From positions 33,035 through 97,034 of the forward strand of contig JAJYTD010000013.1 in the NCBI GenBank assembly GCA_021793235.1: DNA of 64,000 nucleotides. Reading direction: 5' to 3'. This DNA comes from Actinomycetes bacterium (GTDB lineage Bacteria > Actinomycetota > Actinomycetes > Streptosporangiales > Streptosporangiaceae). Every line of letters starts with the position of its first letter. Position 1 is the first letter of the stretch. A model generated the notes under the pieces. That model saw nothing but the letters and a program-made list of their open reading frames with translations. It was not told the DNA's origin and did not search any database. Of this stretch, positions 9,131 to 18,391 are shown piece after piece. A program made the translations under genes and the position numbers.

Positions 9131-10099
9131 TTACTTGGATTCGACCCGTCCGAGCGGGTTGGATCCGGCCGTCAGCTCGTCGCGCGCCGCCTGCCAAGCG
9201 GAATCCCCGGGGTAGAACTCGGTGCGGAGGTAGGCCCAGGTGAGCCGCTGGACCGCGGCCACTCGCTCGGGGTTCTCGTCCGTGGTCTCGGCGACGTCGT
9301 ATCCAGAGATCCCGCCGAGCCCGTGCTCTGCGTCGAACAGGGTGAGCAGGGTCTTGGGTCCCGGGGAGAGGAGGTACGGATCGGCGTGCCAGTCCGCGCC
9401 GCGAACGGTCAGATGGTCAGAGGTGTCCTTCTCACCGGCGACCACGAGCGCGGGCGTCGTCATCGTGGAGAAGTCCGTGGTCGAGAAGAAAGGGAAGTTC
9501 TGGGCCACGGACTCGGTGAGGGCGTCGCCGCCTCTGCCGGGCGCGGCAAGCAGCACACCCGCCGTGATCCGGGGCTCGGCCAGGGTCAATTCCGTTCCAT
9601 CGTGGGGATCGGTGAACCGCGCGCCCAGCAGCAGGCTCGCGGTGTGCCCGCCCATCGAGTGCCCGGCCACGGCGACCTTGCTCTGGTCCAGGCGCCCGAG
9701 GAGTTGCGGGACGGCGGCCTCGATCTCGTCGAACCGGTCGAGGATGCGCTTCATATCCTCGGCCCGAGACCGGTAGTACATCGGCGCCTCAGGGTCGTCG
9801 GAATTCAGGTTCAGCGTCCTCGAGCTCAGGTGGGTGGGTTGGATCACCACGAAGCCGTGCGCCGCCCAGAAGTTGGCGAGTGGGGCGTAGCCGTTCAGCG
9901 AGGAGAGGTGGTTCGAATAGCCTTGGCCGTGCGAGAGAAGAATGATCGGCAGCTCGCTCCCAGTCACGGGCGCGGAGACTCGCACCTGCAGATCCACTGC
10001 GCGACCGGGAGTTGGCAGCACTACCGGACTGACAGACAGGACAGGAGTGGGCGCATTGACGGTGTCGGCTGCGTAAGTCGATTCACTCACGATGGGCAT
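9131..10099 (-). CDS. Alpha/beta hydrolase (chlorophyllase/dienelactone-hydrolase-like)
   Basis: 322-residue serine hydrolase. The nucleophile elbow is AGHSMGGH, preceded by LSHGQGYSNH, which supplies the oxyanion-hole strand, and followed by a likely catalytic Asp in VAGEKDTSDH and a His in DAEHGLGG. The fold and motif order resemble chlorophyllase- and PAF-acetylhydrolase-like proteins. There is no convincing signal peptide. AAAGGGA sits just upstream of the ATG. It is transcribed away from a TetR gene through a shared promoter region with two matching operators (10191-10226), so repression by that TetR with relief by a substrate-like inducer is likely. Substrate unknown. Confidence 0.83.
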   Translation of the reverse strand: MPIVSESTYAADTVNAPTPVLSVSPVVLPTPGRAVDLQVRVSAPVTGSELPIILLSHGQGYSNHLSSLNGYAPLANFWAAHGFVVIQPTHLSSRTLNLNSDDPEAPMYYRSRAEDMKRILDRFDEIEAAVPQLLGRLDQSKVAVAGHSMGGHTASLLLGARFTDPHDGTELTLAEPRITAGVLLAAPGRGGDALTESVAQNFPFFSTTDFSTMTTPALVVAGEKDTSDHLTVRGADWHADPYLLSPGPKTLLTLFDAEHGLGGISGYDVAETTDENPERVAAVQRLTWAYLRTEFYPGDSAWQAARDELTAGSNPLGRVESK

Positions 10100-10190
10100 T
10101 TCCCTTTACGTAGGTTTTACCGCCAGTCTCAATTCGGCTGGCGGCGAGTGAGGCGGGACAGGAGCGTCCCGCTTCAGCTTCACTCAAAGC

Positions 10191-10226
10191 GGAGCAATGC
10201 TCCGGAACGATACGGAGCAATGTTCC
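10191..10226. promoter_or_regulatory. Double TetR-type operator
   Basis: Two 13-bp imperfect palindromes, GGAGCAATGCTCC (10191-10203) and GGAGCAATGTTCC (10214-10226), start 23 bases apart between the divergent hydrolase and TetR starts. With their AAAGC flanks the two sites are also mirror images of each other. The spacing of about two helical turns puts both on one DNA face. A further stem (arms 10153-10159 and 10166-10172) lies nearer the hydrolase. Confidence 0.75.
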
Positions 10227-10259
10227 GCTTTGTCAACCGTCGTCCGGAAGGAGAGCGTG

Positions 10260-10856
10260 GTGCCTGCCACAGGTCAGTCCGAGGGGAGGCCGGCCCGAAG
10301 CAAGCGGGCCGACGCACTGCGCAACCAGCAGACGCTGCTTACCGCCGCCGCCGCGGTGTTCGTCACCTCCGGCGTCAACGCGCCGATCCGGGAGATCGCG
10401 GCCAGGGCCGGCGTCGGGATGGGGACGATCTACCGCCACTTCCCGACTCGTGCGGATCTCGTCGTCGCCGTCTACCGCCACCAGGTCGAGGCCTGCGCCG
10501 AGGCCGGCCCGACCCTGCTGGCCAACGCCGACTCTCCACTCGCCGCACTCCGTCAGTGGGTCGACCTCTTCATTGATTTCCTGGTCACGAAGCACGGACT
10601 CGCTAATGCGATGCAATCGGACAGCAGCGGCTTCGATGCACTGCACACGTACTTCCTCGACCGCTTGGTGCCCGTCTGCACGCAGTTGCTCGACGCCGCA
10701 GTCAACGCCGGCGAGATCAGGCCCGGTATGCACGCCCACGAACTGATGCGCGGCATCGGCAACCTCTGCATCGGACATGACAGCGACCCGCGCTATGACC
10801 CCCGCCGATTGGTCGAACTGCTCCTCCGAGGGCTACAGCGACCGCAGTCGTCCTGA
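10260..10856 (+). CDS. TetR-family transcriptional repressor
   Basis: 198 residues. The N-terminal helix-turn-helix (IREIAARAGVGMGTIYRHFP) is the classic TetR signature, with the usual helix 4 continuation TRADLVVAVY. The C-terminal ligand domain is of the type that follows with VDLFIDFLVTKHGL. The GTG at 10260 is preferred because AAGGAG ends six bases upstream; an adjacent GTG at 10257 is the alternative, and the open frame further upstream runs through the operator. The two palindromes in front of it are the probable binding sites, giving autoregulation and control of the divergent hydrolase. Confidence 0.88.
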   Translation: MPATGQSEGRPARSKRADALRNQQTLLTAAAAVFVTSGVNAPIREIAARAGVGMGTIYRHFPTRADLVVAVYRHQVEACAEAGPTLLANADSPLAALRQWVDLFIDFLVTKHGLANAMQSDSSGFDALHTYFLDRLVPVCTQLLDAAVNAGEIRPGMHAHELMRGIGNLCIGHDSDPRYDPRRLVELLLRGLQRPQSS

Positions 10857-11345
10857 CGTCGACGGTCAGCCCGTATGCGGCGAAGGACTGGGACGAGGCA
10901 TCCAAGCCCGCACGAGTTCCGGTAGTCGCACGTTGGAGCCGCTCGCCGTGGGCGATACCGCCCTGAACCTAACCGAGCACGAGGAGGAGATTGCTTCCGC
11001 GGACAGTCTCGACCGCCGGCTCGACCACATCGCGACCGAGGTCGCCGCGCACCGTCGCCGCATCGGCTTCGGTGCGCCGGATGGTTTGCGTGGGAGTCCG
11101 TTCTGCGAGCTTCGCGCCCGCGTCCTTTGCCTCATGTGAGTGACGGACTGTCACCACACCGCAAGATCAGTACCGAAAATCCAGACGCTGCCGTTTCCAG
11201 TACCGCAACGCTGTCGCTCAACAGCAGTAGCCGTAGGCCGCGTGATTCCTCCCGCACCAGGTGCCCGGAAAGCGGGACGGCCGCCCGGGGGGGGTATCCG
11301 AGCGGCTGTCGTCCGGCGCATCTGGTCACCGACCGTGTGAGCGGG
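10857..11345. other. Gap without a recognised gene
   Basis: About 490 bases between the TetR stop and the end of the CPBP gene. Short open frames exist on both strands. One on the plus strand (to 11139) has a somewhat protein-like acidic stretch (LTEHEEEIASADSLDRR), but it has no start signal and no family I recognise. It may be decayed coding sequence. Confidence 0.4.
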
Positions 11346-12239
11346 TCAGCGATTGCTGCGGGAGCGCATTCTGAACCTGAAGAGGAACAGCACGGTGAGA
11401 ACAGTGCAGAGGCCGATGGCGACGAGGCTCGCCTCAGGACCGAAGTCACCACCGGTGAGCAGGTCCGGACCCGACGTCGTCGCCTCAAGCAGGCTCATCG
11501 AATCGCGTTCGACGCCGGAGGTGGTGACACCGAAGACCCCGACCGACGCGAAGTTCCAGCCCAGGTGCAGGCCGATGGGCAGCCACAGGCTGCGGGTGAC
11601 GAGGTAGGCCGCGCCGAGCATGAGGCCGGCCTCCACCGCGATGGCGATCGCGCCCCAGACGGTGGCACCGGGATTATTGGGTATGTGCATGGCGCCGAAG
11701 AGCACGGAAGATATCGCCAATGCCCCCCACACGCCGGTGATCTCCTCCAGGACGCGCAGCAGCACGCCGCGGAACACCAGCTCTTCGATGACCGCAACCA
11801 CGCACATCATCCCCAGCACCGCCATCATGCCGTCGACCGAGCCCGAGCCGGTGACCTGGTACCCGTCGAACAGCGCGATGACCGCGATCACCGCTGTGAA
11901 CAGCAGGAACCCGAGGATCGTGCCGCCCAGCAATCCGACGGGCAAGGCCCTGATCCGCAGTTCGGTGACGCTGCGCCGTTCGGTGATCCGTACCGCGGCG
12001 ACGTAGAGCAGCAGCATGATCGTCGCGAGCCCCACGCCCACGGCCTGGGCCAAGAGCGGGGAGTCCATCACCGGGAGCATCGCCAGGGAGGCCAGCCACT
12101 GGACCCCCAGGAAGAAGACGACGAACAGCAGTACGAGCCGCACCACCGCCGGGCGCAACCACCGTGGACCACCGCGGGCCGACGTCGTCCCGCGCTCGTT
12201 CGTTCCGGGTGATGTTGTGGGGTTCGTGGTTTCCGGCAT
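11346..12239 (-). CDS. CPBP-family intramembrane metalloprotease
   Basis: 297 residues, about eight membrane helices. All three CPBP (Abi/CAAX prenyl protease-like) motifs are present: EELVFRG, FGAMH and HLGWNF, which supply the metal-binding Glu and His residues inside the membrane. A Pro/Thr-rich cytoplasmic N-terminus precedes helix 1. The start at 12239 gives MPETTNP with a purine-rich AAGAGAAG upstream. In bacteria this family processes prenylated or membrane peptides, or acts in bacteriocin self-immunity; nothing nearby indicates the substrate. Confidence 0.87.
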   Translation of the reverse strand: MPETTNPTTSPGTNERGTTSARGGPRWLRPAVVRLVLLFVVFFLGVQWLASLAMLPVMDSPLLAQAVGVGLATIMLLLYVAAVRITERRSVTELRIRALPVGLLGGTILGFLLFTAVIAVIALFDGYQVTGSGSVDGMMAVLGMMCVVAVIEELVFRGVLLRVLEEITGVWGALAISSVLFGAMHIPNNPGATVWGAIAIAVEAGLMLGAAYLVTRSLWLPIGLHLGWNFASVGVFGVTTSGVERDSMSLLEATTSGPDLLTGGDFGPEASLVAIGLCTVLTVLFLFRFRMRSRSNR

Positions 12240-12390
12240 GGTCGCTTCTCTTTTTCCTGAGTCCGGTATACGGCTAATCGCCGCGATTCCGGAGAAAACT
12301 ACCACGGCCCCCGACATAAGGAATCCGAGATCAATTCGGTGGAATCTGATTCGGTTTCTGTTGAGCAGTCACACAGCAGGGCCTGATCGC

Positions 12391-12431
12391 GGAAACCTAC
12401 TGTGAGTGATCGCGACAGGGTGCCACGGTCC
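12391..12431. repeat. Dispersed element, second family, copy 1
   Basis: About 40 bases beginning GGAAACCTACTGTGAGTGATC match, at roughly four positions in five, the complement of a hairpin element at 22626-22673. This copy has lost most of its self-pairing. It immediately precedes the maturase remnant. Confidence 0.55.
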
Positions 12432-12452
12432 TGCCCTACGGTTCAATCTCGT

Positions 12453-13118
12453 ATGGGAAGTGATGTGCTCTTCCAGCAGCTGCGTGACCTGCTCAGAAGT
12501 GGAGATTTCCGTCCCGGCGGAGTACGCCGGGCGGCGGTTCCCGAAACGGGTGGGAAGCTGCGTAAGCTGGGAGTTCCCGCCGTGTCGATACGGCGGTGCA
12601 GGCATCGCTGAAGGCGGTTCTGGCGCCGCTTTCGAAGTGGATTTACTTCCCTGCTCCTATGGTTTCCGGACCGACCGGCGGGCTCAGGACGCGATCGCCA
12701 AGGTCCACAACCTCGCCCGGCCCCCGGAGACCACCATTGGGTTCTGGAGACCGACATCACGGTGTGCTTCGGCGAGGCCAATCACACATCTCTGCTGGAA
12801 TGGGGGCGGGCGAGGGCCAAGGACAGGGCGCGGGAGGAAACGAACAGACCGCCCTGGAACGTGGCCATTGAGAAGAAGAGCGCAGAGGTGGACGCGCTGC
12901 TTCAGGGTTGGGCGAACTATTGCCGCCACGGCGTTTCCAAGAGGACGTTCTCCACGGTGGACTCATTTATCCGGTGGAGGCTTTCCGCTTGGATCCGCCG
13001 CAGGCATCCCAGCATTGGCTTGCGGGAGTCGCGGCGGCGGTTCACCGACCGTGACCGGCGGCTCGCCTACCAGGAATCTGCTTTCCGTGACGCTTTCAGC
13101 GTCACGGTGATCCGGTAG
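12453..13118 (+). pseudogene. Decayed group II intron reverse transcriptase/maturase
   Basis: Pieces of a group II intron protein in three frames. The first piece (LRDLLRSGDFRP ... GGKLRKLGVP, from 12453) is RT block 0. The piece from 12596 (MQASLKAVLAPL) continues it, then DLLPCSYGFRTDRRAQDAI (frame 1) is RT block 1. From 12738 a third frame reads WVLETDITVCFGEANHTSL (block 2), then skips directly to the maturase X region (LLQGWANYCRHGVSKRTFS) up to 13118. The catalytic YADD block is missing, so there is at least one internal deletion and several frameshifts. No intact intron RNA ends were identified. Confidence 0.85.
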
Positions 13119-13191
13119 TGGATCTCGGCTTCGACCGCCCCCTGCCGCTGTTCGTTGTTTTGGCCACATGTGGCCCAGGGCCGGATCGCGT

Positions 13192-13275
13192 CACCGGTCG
13201 TTGGGGACCATGCCCGCCTCGCGGGCGAGCAGGGCCGCCTGTACCCGGTTACCCACGTCGAGCCGGGTGTGGAGC
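13192..13275 (-). pseudogene. 3' end of a LuxR/NarL-type response regulator
   Basis: Read on the minus strand, the bases encode LHTRLDVGNRVQAALLAREAG followed by six residues and a stop. This is the last helix and tail of a NarL-type DNA-binding domain; compare FTRLGVRNRVEAALTAWEAG in the intact regulator at 31.8 kb. Everything upstream of this helix is gone. Confidence 0.75.
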
Positions 13276-13781
13276 TACAGCTCTTACCAGGGCGTCTACC
13301 ACGAGGGCGAATACGGGGTAGCGGTGCTGAGCAACACCTTCACTCTGCCCGTTGAGACCGCCTACCCGATCGCCGAAGGGATCATCGACATCGTCGAGGG
13401 GACGGCTCCAAAGGACTCCGCTGCCGTCAACGCGATATCCGACTACGTCCTGGCGGCGCTCACCGTGCTGACCGCGGCGCTTGGCATCCGTCGGCTCGTT
13501 CAGTCCCCTGGCTGGGCGCAGCGCCTGAGCGGCCGGTCCGCCCTGCGGCTCGCGGCACGTCTGTCCCCCGGCTGCATCCCTTCGCGCTTCTCTGCGGGTT
13601 TGCCGCGCTGGTGGCCGCGAACGGAGCGGACGCGAGTTACCTCTGGATATGGTTCATCTGGCCCGCTCTGGGGGTGTGGGCCCTTGTCGCGGTCCTGTTC
13701 AACCTGGCGACAGTCGCTGCGCGCGTCGTCTTCCTTCGGCGGAGCCGGTCGCAGCGAACAGCACTGCCTCACCAACCGTAG
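13276..13781 (+). pseudogene. 3' part of a beta-lactamase-family serine hydrolase with membrane tail, frameshifted
   Basis: The first part (EYGVAVLSNTFTLP then AYPIAEGIIDIVEG) is the end of the catalytic domain of penicillin-binding/beta-lactamase-like esterases. It is followed by a helix (YVLAALTVLTAALGIRRL). The frame then shifts near 13.55 kb, and the continuation (FALLCGFAALVAA, LWIWFIWPALGVWALV) supplies further membrane helices until a TAG at 13779. The active-site half is absent. It abuts the regulator tail on the opposite strand, so the junction at about 13275 is a rearrangement point. Confidence 0.7.
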
Positions 13782-14373
13782 TACGCGACAAGGGTGCCCA
13801 CAGCGACGGCACACGCCGCCAGGGTCACCATGGTACGGGCGAAGTCGCAGCGCAGCCGTCGCCGTGCCTCTCCGGCGCATGTGCCGCCTTCGGCGGAAAC
13901 GTTCACCCGGTGAACCCGTTCGCCTGCCAGAGGGAAGGCCGTACCGACAGGACCGACCAAGGTCGACATTCGGCCCTGGTCACCGGCGTCGAACGGGGCG
14001 AGCACGAGCTGCGCACCGCCCGCCGTGGCCGCTTCGGTGCGTCTGTCGACTCATCGAATCCGCAAGGTCCGACCGGTGGGGATGTGGCCAGGCTCTCGCG
14101 CACAGAACGCGATCATGACCCTCACGTAACCGTAGGCTTGTAGCGCGTCGAGCCCATTGCGGCTTACGCCCCTCTTCGCTTCGGCCCTCCCGTCCCGTGG
14201 CGCTTCATCCCCTCGGGCAGACGGCAACGGCGCCGCTGACGGACCCGCATCCGGTGCGGCGTCCGCGGGAGTCGAGGACCCCGATCCATCGGCATCCGCC
14301 CACCGCGTGTCGCGGCGTGCCCGGTGAAGGCGCAACGCGCCCTCAGCCGACTACGCAGTACGAGATTGGCTTC
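13782..14373. other. Gap without a recognised gene
   Basis: About 590 bases. A minus-strand frame (13769-14005) ends with a hydrophobic stretch (MVTLAACAVAVGTLVAYYGW) that could be the tail of a lost membrane protein, but it has no start signal or family match I can make. The remainder holds nothing recognisable and serves as leader for the SulP gene. Confidence 0.35.
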
Positions 14374-15867
14374 ATGACCGCTCAGCAGACCAGACCCCGT
14401 CGGCACCTTCCGATTCCGCGACTCTCCGTCTCCCGGCTGCGTACCGAGGTGCTGGCCGGCCTTGTCGTCGCCCTCGCCCTGATCCCCGAGGCGATCTCCT
14501 TCTCCATCATCGCCGGCGTCGACCCCCGCGTCGGGCTGTTCGCCTCCTTCACCATGGCGGTCTCCATCGCCTTCCTCGGCGGGCGGCCGGCCATGATCTC
14601 GGCGGCCACCGGGGCGATGGCGCTGGTAGCGGCGCCGCTGGCGCGCGAGCACGGACTCGACCATCTGCTGGCCGCCACAATTCTGGCGGGCGTCTTCCAG
14701 GTGGTGCTGGGCCTGCTCGGGGTCGCCAAGCTGATGCGGTTCGTCCCGCCCAGCGTCATGACCGGATTCGTCAACGCCCTGGCCATCCTCATCTTCCTCG
14801 CGCAGATTCCGCACTTCGCCGGGGAGGGGTGGCCGGTCTATGCCCTCATCGCAGGCGGACTGGCGATCATCTTCCTGCTGCCGCGCCTGACGACGGCGGT
14901 GCCGGCGCCGCTGGTGGCCATCATCGTGCTGACCGGCATCACCCTCGTCTCCGGGATCAAGGTGCCCACTGTCGGCGACATGGGTGACCTGCCCTCCAGC
15001 TTCCCGATCCCCTTCCTGCCCGACGTGCCACTGACCATGGACACGCTGGCGACCATCGCCCCCTACTCCCTCACCCTCGCGCTGGTAGGGCTGATGGAGT
15101 CGCTGATGACCGCCAAACTCGTCGACGACCTCACCGATACCCGCTCGGCCAAGGGCCGCGAGGCCCGCGGCCAGGGCTGGGCCAACATCGTCACCGGATT
15201 CTTCGGCGGTATGGCCGGCTGCGCCATGATCGGCCAGACGATGATCAACGTGCGCTCGGGCGCCCGCACCCGGCTGTCCACCTTCCTGGCCGGGGCGTTC
15301 CTGCTGATCCTCGTGGTGATGCTGGGCGACGTCGTCGCCGTCATCCCCATGGCCGCCCTGGTCGCGGTGATGATCTTCGTGTCGATCGCCACCATGGACT
15401 GGCACAGCATCGTCCCCGCGACGCTGCGGCGGATGCCCTGGACGGAAACGGCCATCATGGTGACCACGGTCGCGGTGGTGGTCGCCACCCACAACCTCGC
15501 CATCGGCGTGATCGTGGGCGTGCTGGCCTCCACCGCGGTGTTCGCCCGTGGTGTCGCGCATCTCTCCGGCGTGACCAGCGTGCTCGATCCTGAGGGCGGG
15601 GTGCGCGTCTACTCGGTGCGCGGAGACCTGTTCTTCGCCTCCAGCAACGAACTCGTCGCCGAGTTCGACTACGCCGAGCAGGGGGTGAACAAGGTGATCA
15701 TCGACCTCTCCCGCGCACACATGTGGGACTCCTCGGCGGTAGCCGCCCTCGACCACGCCGTCGACAAGTTCGCCAAGCACGGCATCGACGCCGAGATCAC
15801 CGGCCTCAACATCCCCAGCGAGGAACTGCACAAGGACCTCTCGGGCACCCTCAACAGCGCCGACTGA
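14374..15867 (+). CDS. SulP-family anion transporter with C-terminal STAS domain
   Basis: 497 residues. The transporter domain has the SulP opening ([20 protein letters not shown]), GLFASF, and a long run of membrane helices. The STAS domain lies at about residues 410-497 and contains the phospho-acceptor-type loop [16 protein letters not shown]. SulP proteins move sulfate, bicarbonate or other anions; bacterial members are often bicarbonate or dicarboxylate carriers, so 'sulfate permease' would be an over-call. The start at 14374 gives [11 protein letters not shown] just before helix 1. Its ribosome site is weak. The longer frame upstream has no membrane or domain content. Confidence 0.9.
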   Translation: MTAQQTRPRRHLPIPRLSVSRLRTEVLAGLVVALALIPEAISFSIIAGVDPRVGLFASFTMAVSIAFLGGRPAMISAATGAMALVAAPLAREHGLDHLLAATILAGVFQVVLGLLGVAKLMRFVPPSVMTGFVNALAILIFLAQIPHFAGEGWPVYALIAGGLAIIFLLPRLTTAVPAPLVAIIVLTGITLVSGIKVPTVGDMGDLPSSFPIPFLPDVPLTMDTLATIAPYSLTLALVGLMESLMTAKLVDDLTDTRSAKGREARGQGWANIVTGFFGGMAGCAMIGQTMINVRSGARTRLSTFLAGAFLLILVVMLGDVVAVIPMAALVAVMIFVSIATMDWHSIVPATLRRMPWTETAIMVTTVAVVVATHNLAIGVIVGVLASTAVFARGVAHLSGVTSVLDPEGGVRVYSVRGDLFFASSNELVAEFDYAEQGVNKVIIDLSRAHMWDSSAVAALDHAVDKFAKHGIDAEITGLNIPSEELHKDLSGTLNSAD

Positions 15868-16241
15868 AGCCGTGTCCGGTGGTCCCGGCGAGCGGGCCCC
15901 CGCGTTGCCCGCCCTCGCCGCCTACGCGGTGGCGGTCGGCGATACCGCCGCCACCAGACAGCACCTGACAGCGAACAGGGTTCCGTTCACGGACCGAGGC
16001 AACGGCGATATCCAGGTCCCCGCCGGGCCGCCCTGGGCACCGCGGTGACCTACCGGCCGGGCCGGTAGGTCTGCTGATCGCCCACGGGCGGCACATCCCA
16101 CAGCGCGAGGCCGGCGGACGCCGTTCTCTGAAGGGCGGCGTGTCGGCATGCCGCTTTGCTGCTGAGTCACCCCGGAGCCTTGACACGCCGAACGTGGGAA
16201 CGCGATCGTGTGCCGGACGGGCCGGGCGGTTGGAGGGGTTT
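15868..16241. other. Intergenic spacer with a small stem-loop
   Basis: The only structure seen is a short stem GGCGGT/ACCGCC (15931-15936 and 15944-15949), 64 bases after the SulP stop and possibly a terminator. The rest shows no gene. Confidence 0.4.
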
Positions 16242-17984
16242 GTGGTGTGGGCGTCCGAGCGGTGGCTGGACCTGGGGCCGGAGCAGCGGCGGGCCCTCCC
16301 GAGGACGCTGGCCTACGTGTTCGGCCTGTTCCTGGCGAGCCTGGTGCTGCTGGGGGCGCTCGTGTGGGCGCTGCGGGCCTTCGGGGACGGTGGGCTGTCG
16401 ACCGTGCTGGGGATGGGAACGCTCCTGGCCGTGATCGCGTGCGTGGCGATGCTGGGCGTGCTGGCCACGGTCATGCAGTGGCTCCCCAGGTTCCTGACTC
16501 GGCAGGGGGTGGCGTTCGACGGCCACGGGCTGCGCCTGGTCCAAGAGCCCCTCTGGTGGTTCCGGGGGCGCGAGGTGGACCTGCCGTGGGAGCACGTGCG
16601 GTCCTTGGCCCCCGGCGAAGGCAGGAGTCCGCGAGGCTGGACGTGGCTGGTGCTGGGCCTGCGCGACGTCGCGCCTCAGGCGCGGCCTCCGCACTGGGCG
16701 TTCCTGGCCCTCGCTGATTACGAGCCGCCGCGCGGGGAGGCCCGGTCCGCCACGCCCCGCCTGTTCTTCCAGGTCCGCGAGGGCAGCGCGGAGGAGTTCG
16801 CCCGATTGCTGGAATCGCACCGGCCGCAAGGACGGCCCGCGCCCCGACCCGCCAGGGCGGCCGAGGAATGGCTGCCGCTGCGGCGGACCCACCGGCTGGT
16901 GTGGCTGGTCATGTGCCTGTCCGCGCTCACGTTCCCCGTACTGACCCTCGGCCCTCTGGTGTATCAGGACGGCCTCGCGGCGCTGGACCCCCGCAACCCG
17001 GCGGTGGTGCTGTTCTCCGTAATAGGAGCGGCCGGTGTGCTCGCCGTGCTGGTCGCAGCCCCCTGGCAGTGGGCGGAGCAGGGAATGGTCGTCAACGAAC
17101 AGGGCGTGGGCTTCGAGCGGCGGCGCCTGTGGTGGGCGCCGGAGCGGCGCGGATTCGTCCGCTGGGACGACGTCCTCGGCACCGCCGTGCGCGCGGTGGC
17201 CCGGGAGTCGTCCGAGGACCAGGACCATCCGATCCTCGAGGTGTACCTCACCGGCCTGGACGAGTCAGCGCCCTTCCCGGGCTGGGTACGGCGGGTGCGC
17301 GCGGGCGAGGCGCTGTGGGGCGAGGCGACCGACGTCGCCCGGCTGGTCGTCCCTGTGGTCGATCCACGGGACCGGAGCAAGGCGTCGCTCCTTCTCGACC
17401 AGGCCCGTCCAGGGCCGTCTGGCCACGCCCCGACCGTCTTCGCCGGGCCCCGCAGCACCTACTGGATTCCGGTGCGCCGCCGCTGGGTCCTTCCCGCGCT
17501 CATGGCGGCGGTGGCCCCGATCGCCGTCTCGGCCGGCCTGGTGGCCTCCGCGATAATGATCGGCCCCGCCGCCCCGGGTGAGTGGACCTGGACGCTGGGC
17601 CTCGCGGTGGCCGGGCTCGCGCTGGGCGCCTGGCTGTTGCCGCCCCTGTGTGCGCGCCAGGGGATCGGAGCAGACGACGACGGCCTGCACCTGGTGCAGG
17701 AGCCGCTGCTGTGGTTCCGGGGGCGGAGCGTGCGGGTGCGCTGGAAGCACGTGCGCACCGTCCGCCAAGGGACCGCGCTGTCCCTGAGCAGCCTGGTGGA
17801 CCGGCGCGGCGGTGTCACCGCACCGGTCACGGACCTGGTGGTGGACCGGGCGCACGCGCCCGCGCGCACCCCCCGATGGGCGCGGGTAAGCGGTACAGAG
17901 CCGGACACAGTGCGGATTCGGCTCTGTCCGGGCGCCGAGCAGCACGCCCTGCTGGTCCAGGCCACCCGGGGCCGCGTCGGCTGA
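16242..17984 (+). CDS. Membrane protein with three copies of a helix-pair plus PH-like unit; function unknown
   Basis: 580 residues built from three tandem units, each a pair of membrane helices followed by a beta-rich cytoplasmic segment. The segment signature is G-V/I-x-x-D/E-x-x-G ... L-W-W/L-F-x-G-R-x-V-x-x-x-W-x-H-V-R: units 1 (about base 16510) and 3 (about 17660) share LVQEPL and WFRGR almost exactly, while unit 2 (about 17100) is diverged (LWWAPERRGFVRWDDV). This resembles the bPH-type domains of bacterial membrane proteins. The start is uncertain: GGAGG at 16232-16236 supports GTG at 16242 or 16245, and the longer frame from 16140 lacks a ribosome site. It has no co-directional neighbour close by. 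No function is assigned. Confidence 0.7.
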   Translation: MVWASERWLDLGPEQRRALPRTLAYVFGLFLASLVLLGALVWALRAFGDGGLSTVLGMGTLLAVIACVAMLGVLATVMQWLPRFLTRQGVAFDGHGLRLVQEPLWWFRGREVDLPWEHVRSLAPGEGRSPRGWTWLVLGLRDVAPQARPPHWAFLALADYEPPRGEARSATPRLFFQVREGSAEEFARLLESHRPQGRPAPRPARAAEEWLPLRRTHRLVWLVMCLSALTFPVLTLGPLVYQDGLAALDPRNPAVVLFSVIGAAGVLAVLVAAPWQWAEQGMVVNEQGVGFERRRLWWAPERRGFVRWDDVLGTAVRAVARESSEDQDHPILEVYLTGLDESAPFPGWVRRVRAGEALWGEATDVARLVVPVVDPRDRSKASLLLDQARPGPSGHAPTVFAGPRSTYWIPVRRRWVLPALMAAVAPIAVSAGLVASAIMIGPAAPGEWTWTLGLAVAGLALGAWLLPPLCARQGIGADDDGLHLVQEPLLWFRGRSVRVRWKHVRTVRQGTALSLSSLVDRRGGVTAPVTDLVVDRAHAPARTPRWARVSGTEPDTVRIRLCPGAEQHALLVQATRGRVG

Positions 17985-18046
17985 GGGCTTGGCCGAGCGT
18001 GCGCACCCGCCCGGCACGGCGGTGCTTCGTGTACGGGTCCGCGGGG

Positions 18047-18391
18047 TCAGGGCACCCAGACATTCCCGGGAGTGCAGCCTTCCCAGCCGGGAGCATAGGA
18101 GGCGTAGTACACCAAACCGTCCTTATTCGTGTGGTTGTCCAGGTCGGTGATGCCGGGGCCAACGCAGTAGAGGGACGAGGGGAAGAACGGGTTCCATTGG
18201 TCGACGTCGACCGCCACTGTGCCGGATCCGCAGTGGTTGTATCTGCCCGAGCCCAGGTAGCCGCACGCAGCGGACGAAGAGGGCGCTGATTCCGCTTGCG
18301 CCGCTGGGGCACCGATGCCGATCAGCGCGAGGCCGGCGATCGCTCCGGCAACTGTCCCAGCAGCCAGCCGACGAGGGTTCAGTGCACGCAA
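18047..18391 (-). CDS. Small secreted cysteine-containing protein (DUF6355-like)
   Basis: 114 residues. A Sec signal peptide (AGTVAGAIAGLALIGIG, cleavage after APAAQA) leads to a mature domain of about 80 residues with four cysteines: CGYLGSGRYNHC near its start, then YCVGPGITDL and GCTPGN. The pattern YNHC ... V-x-V-D ... CVGPGIT resembles small secreted actinomycete proteins annotated as DUF6355, a family sometimes found near natural-product genes. That match is from memory and tentative. The start is the TTG at 18391, behind GGAGAAAGAGAAG; no ATG or GTG fits the signal peptide. It has a long AT-rich leader of its own. Two disulfides are likely. Confidence 0.7.
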   Translation of the reverse strand: MRALNPRRLAAGTVAGAIAGLALIGIGAPAAQAESAPSSSAACGYLGSGRYNHCGSGTVAVDVDQWNPFFPSSLYCVGPGITDLDNHTNKDGLVYYASYAPGWEGCTPGNVWVP

